DNA of 32,103 bases, taken from assembly GCA_018676385.1 (NCBI GenBank), contig JABHEX010000132.1, positions 1 through 32,103 on the forward strand, read 5' to 3'. Below, one piece after another: positions 19,511 through 26,555 of this stretch. How positions within the stretch are numbered: position 1 is the first letter of the stretch; each line of letters begins with the position of its first letter. The position numbers and the translations under genes are program-made. The notes beneath the pieces are model-generated. The model did not search any database. It saw only the letters and a list, made by a program, of their open reading frames with translations, and had not been told where the DNA came from. The DNA is from Akkermansiaceae bacterium (GTDB taxonomy: Bacteria > Verrucomicrobiota > Verrucomicrobiia > Verrucomicrobiales > Akkermansiaceae).

Positions 19511-20506
19511 TTACATAGCCGTAGCTACTTTGGCAGCCAGTTCCATCATCCGAGTGGCGTAACCAACCTCATTGTCATACCAAACCATAAGCTTAAGTTG
19601 AGTGCTATCGGTAACCATCGTTGATTGTGCATCGACAATACCTGAGCGGGTGTCGTTGGTGAAATCAGCAGAGACAAGAGGTTTTTCCTCGTATCCTAGG
19701 ATGCCTTTTAGCTCATGCTCTGAGGCTTTTTTGAGTAGAGAGTTTATTTCCTCGGAAGTGGTCGCACGAGGTAACTCTAATACAATATCGGTGAGTGATG
19801 CGTTCAGTAAAGGAATACGTACGGCTACGCCATTCAACCTTCCTTTGAGTTCAGGATAGATCATACTAATGGCCGTTGCAGAGCCCGTCGAGGTTGGGAT
19901 CAGGGAGTTGAGGCATGAGCGTGCGCGGCGTAGATCGGTGTGAGGTGCATCAACGACCACCTGCGTATTGGTAACATCATGAAGCGTGGTGATCATTCCG
20001 TGTATAATGCCTACTTCTTCCAAAATCACCTTGATGACTGGCGCTATACAATTAGTTGTGCAGGATGCTGCTGTTATTAGGTGGTTTTTGTGTGTATCAT
20101 ACAAATAATCGTTGCAGCCCATGACAATGTTTAAAGCGCCTTCCTTAACTGGTGCGGCGACTATAACCTTCTTCACCCCGGCATCGAAATACGGTTGAAG
20201 CAACTCGGGTGTGCGAAAGGCTCCTGTTGCATCGATTACGATATCAATATTATCTAAATTCATTTTAGAGGGGCATGGCGCATTAGAATACGCGACGCTT
20301 TTATCTCCAATATTAATTTGTTGTGGGTTATGAGAGATCTCCCTATCCCATCTACCGTGTACAGTATCATATTCTAACAAATGCGCAGCGGTTTCCGGCC
20401 CTCCATAGAGTTCATTGATTCTGGTGATCGTGAAGGCGGAGTTGTCCCAGCCGGCTCGAAAACCGAGCCGACCGATGCGTCCAAAACCATTAATAGCGAT
20501 ATTCAT
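19511..20506 (-). CDS. ArsJ-associated glyceraldehyde-3-phosphate dehydrogenase
   Basis: The 331-residue GAPDH opens with the NAD-binding [13 protein letters not shown], carries the active site ASCTTNC with catalytic C149, and ends [15 protein letters not shown]. The ORF could be extended to 20566, but the N-terminal motif fixes the start at 20506. It shows [24 protein letters not shown] where housekeeping GAPDH has a DLTD-type loop. With arsenate in place of phosphate it would make 1-arseno-3-phosphoglycerate for ArsJ. It lies 34 bp after arsR and 11 bp before arsJ, so it is likely an arsenic-pathway enzyme rather than the glycolytic copy. Confidence 0.93.
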   Translation of the reverse strand: MNIAINGFGRIGRLGFRAGWDNSAFTITRINELYGGPETAAHLLEYDTVHGRWDREISHNPQQINIGDKSVAYSNAPCPSKMNLDNIDIVIDATGAFRTPELLQPYFDAGVKKVIVAAPVKEGALNIVMGCNDYLYDTHKNHLITAASCTTNCIAPVIKVILEEVGIIHGMITTLHDVTNTQVVVDAPHTDLRRARSCLNSLIPTSTGSATAISMIYPELKGRLNGVAVRIPLLNASLTDIVLELPRATTSEEINSLLKKASEHELKGILGYEEKPLVSADFTNDTRSGIVDAQSTMVTDSTQLKLMVWYDNEVGYATRMMELAAKVATAM

Positions 20507-20540
20507 AATAATTTTTAAGTATAGACAATAGATTTTGAGG

Positions 20541-20864
20541 CTAGCAGCACACTGGATTAGTAGCACACAGTTCGGGACGTCCTTGACAGCAGTCTTCGGT
20601 GAGGAATTGCATTAGTGAGGACATGCCTTCAATGTTCAGTCGATATATGATGGATCGACCATCCCGTTCCGCGGTCACTAATCCTGCTTGCGATAGCTCT
20701 TTGAGGTGAAACGAAAGTGTTGGCTTGGGGATAAAAAGTTGATCTGAGATGTCTCCCGCGCATATCCCTTCATGCCCACAACGGACGAGTAAGCGAAATA
20801 CCTCTAGCCTATTTGGTTGTGCAAGTGCAGACAGTGCGCTAGTTGCAGTTTTTATTTCCATCAT
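20541..20864 (-). CDS. arsR: ArsR-family arsenic-responsive repressor
   Basis: A ~107-residue winged-helix regulator: [17 protein letters not shown], the recognition helix region [19 protein letters not shown], and the wing [10 protein letters not shown]. The classical ELCVCDL arsenic site in the DNA-binding helix is absent (GICAGDIS). Instead a C-terminal cluster CCQGRPELC followed by a final CC probably binds As(III), as in ArsR variants with C-terminal cysteine sites. The ATG pair at 20864/20861 is chosen because a TTGACA-17-TATTTC promoter sits immediately upstream. The longer ORF start at 20924 would lie upstream of that promoter. It controls the GAPDH-arsJ genes behind it. Confidence 0.9.
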   Translation of the reverse strand: MMEIKTATSALSALAQPNRLEVFRLLVRCGHEGICAGDISDQLFIPKPTLSFHLKELSQAGLVTAERDGRSIIYRLNIEGMSSLMQFLTEDCCQGRPELCATNPVCC

Positions 20865-20897
20865 TATGGAAATATCAAACATTGCACGAACTGTCAA
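20853..20897 (-). promoter_or_regulatory. arsR promoter with operator palindrome
   Basis: On the minus strand TTGACA (20897-20892) is followed after 17 bp by TATTTC (20874-20869), a plausible sigma70-type promoter. A 9-bp inverted repeat TATTTCCAT-N4-ATGGAAATA (20853-20874) covers the -10 box and the ATGATG start, so ArsR bound here would block its own promoter. The expected transcription start falls at or near the start codon, predicting a leaderless mRNA. Confidence 0.6.
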
Positions 20898-21016
20898 TTG
20901 CCAAGTGAGTGTCAAAAAAGTCACACGGAAGCAAAAGCTGAGAAAAGCTTGATGTGCTTTGGGTGATAATGTGATGGTAAATTTATAACTATTAATGTCT
21001 TATAGTTTCACTAAAG

Positions 21017-22756
21017 ATGATTTCAGGTACGACCTACAGATTGCAGATCAATACATCGGTTCACCTCAAAGAACTGGATGATGAAACGTGCCGGGCTCTT
21101 GTCTCTATGATGCATAATGTATCAATCTTGTATGGTATTCAGGTATTAACCTACCGAGTCCGCTGGGCAAACATAATGATGTTAGTCGAGTCTAGGTTAG
21201 ACCATTTTTCAATTAGAGAGTTTTTGGCTGCAGATGAGAGTGATATAGGTAGTGGAAAAACCATGCTGTTTGAACATTTCAGCAAGTATTTTGGTGATGA
21301 TTCTGTCGATCTATTGAACCATGAAATATCGAATATTGCTGAGTCATTGGGTGTATCAGCGGATATCGCGACGCATCGAGTAGCAAGAAGAATAGGTAAT
21401 ACTGAGGAGTTTCTGGTTCACGTGAGTGGAGATTTTAGTGAATGGGTAGAGCAAAATCGCCCCCAATTATTTTCTGAGTTGGATGGTCAAATTATTGGCG
21501 ATGCAGCTCAAGGCTTGATGGTAGAAGGTGATTATTCTCTGAGAAATACGGCATCGGAGATGGATCATGCTGCAGTTGATTTGGTTTTGGGGCATGACAC
21601 ACCTGTTTTGTGTTCTGGTTATGCTGATGCTCTACGAGGAAATCAGCATGCAATAACCGGTTTAAAGATACTGACGGCTTGTCCTGACATTGCCTCTGTG
21701 GAGAAATTAGAATATGGTGCATGGTTGCACATGGACCGTTCTGAGCTTTTGTCAGAGCTAGAGACAGAGGTGGGCAGCATTGAAGATACTTCCGTATCCA
21801 GCCGCAATGAGCAGCACTTAGTAAAAAGAAAAAGGAGGTCATCAAGAAGAGCATCTGTGGATCGTGTTAAAAAACAGGTGAGGGTTACATCTGAAATTCC
21901 TTTTGGGTTAAAGAGTGTTATATCCGGATTTATGTTACTACTCATTATCATCGGAGGTATGGGCTACTTTGCTTTAAATTCAGCTACTCAAAAAAACACT
22001 TCGCAAGAGCCGCTGGAGTCTAATGAACTTGTTTTAGTTGATGATGCGAAGTCATACGAGTCGGATGATTTATCCATCCAATTAGGTGAGCTAGCTAGCC
22101 CTGAGGCATATGAACTAGCCAAAAAGTTTGCCATGAGTAGCGACCCTAATGAGAGGCTTAAGATGTCCCGAAATCCTGAGCAAACCAAAAAGCATCTACC
22201 CGATTACCCGGCGCAGGCCATCGATGTGCCAGCAGAAAGGATAAATAGAGGCAAAATATTAAGATCTTCTGACATCGTCTTTCGTGCATTCCCCGCCATT
22301 TTTTCTGATGGAAGTAGACGTATTATATGTGTGTTGATCACAGACGATGGATTGCGAGTCGACTGGGACTCTTATGCGTTTTATGGTACAGCGACTTGGC
22401 CGGAATTACTAAGCGGGGAAAAAAAGACTGCTGATATTCGTGCATTAGCTGTTCAAAGATCTTATTATAACTTCAATTACAGGGATGATAACCAATGGCT
22501 ATGCCTCGAGTTGGTAACCCCTGATTATGATCGTAGCCTCTATGCTTATGCACGCCGTACATCTCGAACTGGGAAGATGCTCATTGGCTGGTTAAAAAAT
22601 GCCCCTGCCAAAACTAGGCGGCCTCTGACCCTGAGAATTTCATCAACCGCAGAGGATAGTAAGAGAAGGCAGTTTACGATTGAACGGTTGCTTGCTCTCA
22701 GTCCAGTGGTGGGCGACGTGGATGCTGAGGATACCATAAATCTTGACGATTTATAG
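21017..22756 (+). CDS. Membrane protein with catalytically dead RAYT-transposase-like N-terminal domain
   Basis: The 579-residue protein has three parts. Residues ~5-220 resemble REP-associated tyrosine (Y1/IS200-like) transposases in order: YRLQINTSV...LDDETCRALV, GIQVLTYRVRWANIMMLVE, ARRIGNTEEFLVHVSGDFSEW, and YADALRGNQHAITGL. The catalytic HUH position (usually NHFHLLV) reads ANIMMLV and the SQWYN-type tyrosine position reads SEWVE, so nuclease activity should be lost. A basic linker (KRKRRSSRR, ~270) precedes one membrane helix (~299-320), giving N-in topology. The ~260-residue outer part includes a PNERLKMSRNPEQ segment and a domain around RVDWDSYAFYGT. Function is unknown; a membrane-tethered nucleic-acid-binding regulator is my inference. 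Confidence 0.6.
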   Translation: MISGTTYRLQINTSVHLKELDDETCRALVSMMHNVSILYGIQVLTYRVRWANIMMLVESRLDHFSIREFLAADESDIGSGKTMLFEHFSKYFGDDSVDLLNHEISNIAESLGVSADIATHRVARRIGNTEEFLVHVSGDFSEWVEQNRPQLFSELDGQIIGDAAQGLMVEGDYSLRNTASEMDHAAVDLVLGHDTPVLCSGYADALRGNQHAITGLKILTACPDIASVEKLEYGAWLHMDRSELLSELETEVGSIEDTSVSSRNEQHLVKRKRRSSRRASVDRVKKQVRVTSEIPFGLKSVISGFMLLLIIIGGMGYFALNSATQKNTSQEPLESNELVLVDDAKSYESDDLSIQLGELASPEAYELAKKFAMSSDPNERLKMSRNPEQTKKHLPDYPAQAIDVPAERINRGKILRSSDIVFRAFPAIFSDGSRRIICVLITDDGLRVDWDSYAFYGTATWPELLSGEKKTADIRALAVQRSYYNFNYRDDNQWLCLELVTPDYDRSLYAYARRTSRTGKMLIGWLKNAPAKTRRPLTLRISSTAEDSKRRQFTIERLLALSPVVGDVDAEDTINLDDL

Positions 22757-22993
22757 GTAAGTTGGGGCATGTGTGACCATGTACGTGATGCAAGCAGATC
22801 ATTTAGATTCGCCCACTGGATAGCAATTAGGCTCTTTTTTGCCATGCTATTCGAGCTTAATCAACAATGTTAATGTGCTGACAGCAAACCAAACTCCAAT
22901 CCTTGTTTTTGGATTCCCAATAAATGGTGCATGTCCGAATGATTGAGACAATTAGAGAATCAGTTGTGAGGCGCCGAGTGCAGATGAATAGTT

Positions 22994-23563
22994 TTATTTA
23001 TTCTCACCTTTTTGGTCTTTCTTAACCTCTTTTTTTTGTGCGGCTACAAATTTTAGAACTGTTCCGTTGATGCAGTATCGCTTGTCGGTGGGGGTGTCAA
23101 ACCCTTCACCCGTGAAAACATGCCCAAGGTGCGCGTCGCAGACGTTACAGCGGACTTCAATGCGAAAACCATCAAGGTCACGTATCGACTTTACGTTTTT
23201 TGCCTTCGACGGGTCATAAAATGATGGCCAGCCACAACGTGCATCAAATTTTTCTTTGGAGGAAAACAGCTCAGCGTTGCAACCGACGCAGTAGTATGTG
23301 CCTTCGCCTTGTTTTTTGAACTGTTTATAAACATCTCCACCTGGACGCTCAGTACCCGCTTGACGTGCAATACGATACTGTTCCGGCGTGAGCTTTTCTC
23401 TCCATTCTTGCTCCGTTTTTTCAACGGGCTTTGTAGGTTGGGTGGGGGGAGTGTCTGATGTGTGCATGGGCTTTTTTTCTTCTGCAACGGTTGCTAGATG
23501 TGCGACCACGATCATAACACTTCCAATAACGGTATACGTGAGAAAATTACTGCGCACAAACAT
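22994..23563 (-). CDS. msrB: Exported peptide-methionine (R)-S-oxide reductase MsrB
   Basis: The MsrB domain (about 51-175) reduces methionine-R-sulfoxide in proteins. Visible residues are the zinc pairs C92/C95 and C139/C142, the conserved RCGWPSFYDP, HLGHVF, and the catalytic cysteine C164 in RYCINGTVLKF. An N-terminal hydrophobic segment (FLTYTVIGSVMIVVAHLATVA) indicates export or membrane anchoring. A Pro/Thr-rich linker follows and the tail is lysine-rich. It therefore repairs oxidised proteins outside the cytoplasm. It lies 61 bp behind the MlaE-type permease gene and may be co-transcribed with it. Confidence 0.92.
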   Translation of the reverse strand: MFVRSNFLTYTVIGSVMIVVAHLATVAEEKKPMHTSDTPPTQPTKPVEKTEQEWREKLTPEQYRIARQAGTERPGGDVYKQFKKQGEGTYYCVGCNAELFSSKEKFDARCGWPSFYDPSKAKNVKSIRDLDGFRIEVRCNVCDAHLGHVFTGEGFDTPTDKRYCINGTVLKFVAAQKKEVKKDQKGENK

Positions 23564-23624
23564 AACTAATTATTTTTATTGTAGAGCAAATGATGCGAGA
23601 TGTCAAACACACGCACATTACCTA

Positions 23625-24413
23625 TTAATTTGCTAGCCCGATTGGTAGAAATACACTCAGTAACATAGTTAGGAAAAAATTCATGATGAGTATAGCCAGA
23701 GAGGAGAAAACCATGGCGCGTGTTGTTCCCTTGCCGACCCCTACTGCTCCGTCTTTTGCTTTCAATCCTTGGTGACAAGAAATAAGAACAATGAGGATTC
23801 CAAAAACAAATCCTTTTATGAGGGCAATGTAAATGTCTGCAATTTCTGTATGTTCCTGTGTGTGATGAACCCACCATGCTTCCGAGATACCGAATGTCTG
23901 AGTGCCGACCACCCAGCTGGCTGCAATACCGAAAGCCGATGCCTCGGTGATAAGCAAAGGCACCGAGATTATCATTGCTATCATCCTCGGTGTTACCAAG
24001 TAATCGATGGGATTTACACTCATTGAGCGTAGGGCATCGACTTGTTCAGTGACTTGCATGGTGCCGATTTCTGCAGACATTGAGGCACCCACTCGCCCGG
24101 CCAACATAACTCCCGTGAGAACAGGGCCTAGTTCTCTTAGCATGCCCACACTCACTAATGCGCCTCCCATCGATTCCATTTTTAATCCACTGAGCTGAAA
24201 CAGCCCTTGTGCTGCGAGTACTGCGCCGACAAATGCACCGGTTATGATGACAACTGGCTGCGACCGAAATCCGATTTCAACGATCTGGTTGAGGAGTATG
24301 CGCCCGCGTATTTTGCCGCGTAACAAAGACTCTAGGATTTTGCATGTAAGCTCATACAATTGCCCTAAATAATCTAGAAACAATAGAACCGGTTTGCCTA
24401 ACGATACGAGCAT
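23625..24413 (-). CDS. MlaE-family ABC transporter permease
   Basis: The 262-residue inner-membrane protein has about five or six membrane segments and the MlaE pattern: FRSQPVVIITGAFVGAVLAAQG, LVSVGMLRELGPVLTGVMLAGRVGASMSAEIGTMQVTEQVDALRSM, and NPIDYLVTPRMIAMIISVPLL. These permeases work with an MlaF ATPase and an MlaD MCE protein to move phospholipids between outer and inner membranes. No ATPase or MCE gene is adjacent (the downstream gene is msrB and the upstream gene is HU), so the partners must be encoded elsewhere. Confidence 0.9.
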   Translation of the reverse strand: MLVSLGKPVLLFLDYLGQLYELTCKILESLLRGKIRGRILLNQIVEIGFRSQPVVIITGAFVGAVLAAQGLFQLSGLKMESMGGALVSVGMLRELGPVLTGVMLAGRVGASMSAEIGTMQVTEQVDALRSMSVNPIDYLVTPRMIAMIISVPLLITEASAFGIAASWVVGTQTFGISEAWWVHHTQEHTEIADIYIALIKGFVFGILIVLISCHQGLKAKDGAVGVGKGTTRAMVFSSLAILIMNFFLTMLLSVFLPIGLAN

Positions 24414-24478
24414 GACAATAATCTATGCTTAATTACTAACTGCGCCAACGGCAAAAATAAAAGGCATTCATCTTCGAC

Positions 24479-24514
24479 AAAAAAACCTGAACCACACTAA
24501 GCGGTTCAGGTTTT
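24479..24514 (-). terminator. Rho-independent terminator of the HU gene
   Basis: AAAACCTGAACC and GGTTCAGGTTTT form a perfect 12-bp stem with a 9-nt loop. On the minus strand the stem ends in a run of seven T. It lies 36 bp after the HU stop and separates HU from the mlaE-msrB genes; the symmetry could stop transcription both ways. Confidence 0.85.
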
Positions 24515-24549
24515 CGGGTTAATGATTTATTAAGAGCTGAGCGCTTTAA

Positions 24550-24825
24550 TTAAAGCGAGCCCTTGAGGCTGGATGAGCACTTAAAACCAACTGTTTTGGA
24601 GGCTTTAATTTGCATGGCTTCACCAGTCTTCGGGTTGCGACCCTGACGGGCTGCACGATGTTTGACTGCGAAAGTACCAAATCCAATGAGTTGGACTTTA
24701 CCATCACTTTTCACACCACTTGCAATGCTGTCAAGGACAGCGGCAAGGGCATCTTCTGCGCAACGTTTAGTTGCATCTTTCCCGAGGGAATTTTGAACGG
24801 CTTCGACGAGTTCGGATTTATTCAT
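24550..24825 (-). CDS. HU-family DNA-binding protein
   Basis: A 91-residue histone-like protein that bends DNA as a dimer. It has MNKSELVEAV at the start, LIGFGTFAVKHRAARQGRNPKTGE (the DNA-binding arm with the RNP tip) and a C-terminal KASKTVGFK helix. IHF is the alternative, but a single gene with this arm favours HU. Two cysteines (residues 22 and 83) are unusual for HU. A strong terminator follows, and the promoter lies in the region shared with the divergent 25048 gene. Confidence 0.95.
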   Translation of the reverse strand: MNKSELVEAVQNSLGKDATKRCAEDALAAVLDSIASGVKSDGKVQLIGFGTFAVKHRAARQGRNPKTGEAMQIKASKTVGFKCSSSLKGSL

Positions 24826-25047
24826 AACATGGATCTTTTGGCATCATTGGATGCTATTGTAAAGTTAAATAATCCTCTATTTTCCCTAGGGATTGCTTGA
24901 CTTGCGGATGGTTTTTGAATGGCGGTTTCGCCGAGCTGTCTCCTCAAACCCCCATTTAGATAGGTTTCTAACATGTTAGAAACTGTTAGCGTATAAGGGA
25001 TATGGTTTTATTTCGGCCTTGATGCATATTGACGTCTCTCATTTGAT
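24826..25047. promoter_or_regulatory. Divergent HU / YiiX-like intergenic region
   Basis: This 222-bp region carries the promoters of both genes. A perfect 20-bp palindrome and a second inverted repeat at the start of the rightward gene are listed separately. A TATAAG at 24992 could be the -10 of the rightward gene, with the palindrome across its -35. Confidence 0.5.
24964..24983. promoter_or_regulatory. Perfect 20-bp palindrome, candidate operator
   Basis: GTTTCTAACATGTTAGAAAC is identical to its reverse complement over 20 bp. It lies 64 bp before the YiiX-like gene and about 138 bp upstream of HU. Length and symmetry fit the operator of a dimeric repressor such as TetR or MarR type, but no regulator gene adjoins it. 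Confidence 0.55.
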
Positions 25048-25055
25048 ATGAGAGA
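25035..25055 (+). promoter_or_regulatory. Inverted repeat overlapping the start codon of the 450-aa gene
   Basis: TCTCTCAT-TTGAT-ATGAGAGA is an 8-bp inverted repeat whose right arm begins with the ATG at 25048. As RNA it would form a hairpin hiding that start codon; as DNA it could bind a repressor. The next in-frame ATG (25066) lies just outside it. Confidence 0.4.
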
Positions 25056-26400
25056 AATCATTCTAATGGAGAAACTAGGATCTGAATTAGTTGCCCGTGC
25101 GGCTCGAGCTGTGCGCTCCGTTGCAAGTGCTATACCACGCAGAGATAATATGGAGCAGGAGCTGGTAGATGCTGAAGTGGCGCAGCAGCGAGGTCATTTT
25201 TTACCTGATGAAAACGAGCGGCTCTGTGAAATTTTTGCCCGCTATTTGAGTGCGCGGGGTATTTTACTGGAGGTCGTGGCGTCCATCGAGCCGATTCTAG
25301 ATCAGCTACCAGATGGCACTAATCAAAATAATGAGAGCGAATGGCAATGCTGCATGCGCACCTATATAATTGGGTTCACAGCCGCTGCCATGCTCGTGCG
25401 ATCGGCAACTTATATGGTGAGCCTTGCGCAAAACAGGTCTGTGGTTTGGAAAAAACTCGACGAAGCTGAGCCGCGTTTCGGAATCCCCGTCAAGAGCTTT
25501 ACCATGGTTTATAAGAATCTTGGCTCTGCGAGGCGAATGTATAGATTTCACGAGGCAATGACATTTTACGAAGTGCATCGTGATGATATCAAAGCACTAT
25601 CTGATGACCCCTTGGTTGGCGAGCTTGTGCACATTCTTGCACATGAGGAGCAATTTTTTGAAACACGGAAACGCAAATACTTACAAAAGAAGTGGGGTTA
25701 CCGGCGCCATTCTTTCAAGCGACGACATATTTCTGGATATAAAAAAGTGATGTTTCACCTTTTTAAGTTGAGTGGTAGCGCGATCGCGGAAATGAAGCAA
25801 CCATTCGTCAAGCCCAAGGGGCAGGGTAAGCGTGTTACCAAAACTACACTGGATGCTCTTAGACCGATGCTTATGGCGGGGGATGTCATTATTACCAGGC
25901 ATGATGACGCTCTGAGCAACTTATTTCTTCCTGGCTTCTGGCCTCATGCTGCCTTGTATTTAGGTGAGCAGCAAGAACGTGATATGCTTGGCGTTGTATT
26001 GGCGGATCGCGATAATCGTTGCTTAGAAGCGGCGCAATTTCTTGAAGCTAAAAAAGATGGTGTCCTAGTTCGCCCATTTGAAGAAACTTTGCTGGTCGAT
26101 GCCTTCATGGTAATTCGCCCACGGCTAGAGCATAAGCAACGTGCTCAAGCGCTGAACAGAGCACTCACGCATGAAGGCAAACTTTATGATTTTATGTTTG
26201 ATTTTCGTAAGGCTGATAGACTTGCCTGCACGGAGGTAATATATCGTAGTTACCATGGTATTGGGCCGATCACTTTTGAGCTCAGAAAACATACGGGCAA
26301 ACTCTGTCTATCTGCAGAGGATCTCATTGCTCAGGCGCTAGACTCAGGGCACTTCGAAAAAGTTGTTGAGTTCGGGGTTGATACTAATGTGCTTACTTAG
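25048..26400 (+). CDS. YiiX-type permuted papain-fold protein with helical N-terminal domain
   Basis: The C-terminal ~180 residues (from ~270) show the permuted NlpC/P60 pattern of the YiiX group: MAGDVIITRHDD (278-280), the histidine of WPHAALYLGEQ (H300), and the cysteine of RLACTEVIYRSYHG (C394). The N-terminal ~265 residues are helical and charged, with one moderately hydrophobic stretch (IIGFTAAAMLV) and no recognised family; a basic KRKYLQKKWGYRRHSFKRRH patch lies at ~207-227. There is no signal peptide, unlike the lipoprotein relative at 10094. The substrate is unknown. Unusual inverted repeats upstream suggest tight regulation. Confidence 0.7.
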   Translation: MREIILMEKLGSELVARAARAVRSVASAIPRRDNMEQELVDAEVAQQRGHFLPDENERLCEIFARYLSARGILLEVVASIEPILDQLPDGTNQNNESEWQCCMRTYIIGFTAAAMLVRSATYMVSLAQNRSVVWKKLDEAEPRFGIPVKSFTMVYKNLGSARRMYRFHEAMTFYEVHRDDIKALSDDPLVGELVHILAHEEQFFETRKRKYLQKKWGYRRHSFKRRHISGYKKVMFHLFKLSGSAIAEMKQPFVKPKGQGKRVTKTTLDALRPMLMAGDVIITRHDDALSNLFLPGFWPHAALYLGEQQERDMLGVVLADRDNRCLEAAQFLEAKKDGVLVRPFEETLLVDAFMVIRPRLEHKQRAQALNRALTHEGKLYDFMFDFRKADRLACTEVIYRSYHGIGPITFELRKHTGKLCLSAEDLIAQALDSGHFEKVVEFGVDTNVLT

Positions 26401-26470
26401 TTTTCACTTCCTACAAGTATATATTACATATGTGATTACTTTCCAGCCAGTTACATACTCTTCTGAAAAG

Positions 26471-26490
26471 TTTGTGAAAAATTTCACAAA
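26471..26490. promoter_or_regulatory. CRP/FNR-type site upstream of the ATP synthase operon
   Basis: TTTGTGAAA-AA-TTTCACAAA is a 9-bp inverted repeat that contains TGTGA-N6-TCACA, the classical CRP-family half-sites. It lies 65 bp before the preferred atpB start. The regulator that binds it is not in this window. Confidence 0.5.
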
Positions 26491-26555
26491 TAGACTTGCG
26501 CGCTATCACCGCACACGATATAGCCCCGTCCGCCAACATTGTTGGCTACCGCATT

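Noticed and set aside
21492-21951. Two minus-strand ORFs opposite the RAYT-like gene
   Set aside because: No motif or start signal, and they overlap the frame with recognisable transposase-like landmarks.
21017-22756. Annotating the gene as an active IS200/RAYT transposase
   Set aside because: The HUH and tyrosine positions are replaced, and the protein continues into a membrane helix and an outer domain.
22757-22993. Possible small gene or RNA in the gap before msrB
   Set aside because: No frame with protein-like composition, no tRNA arms and no strong hairpin; only a weak AT-rich repeat near the msrB stop.
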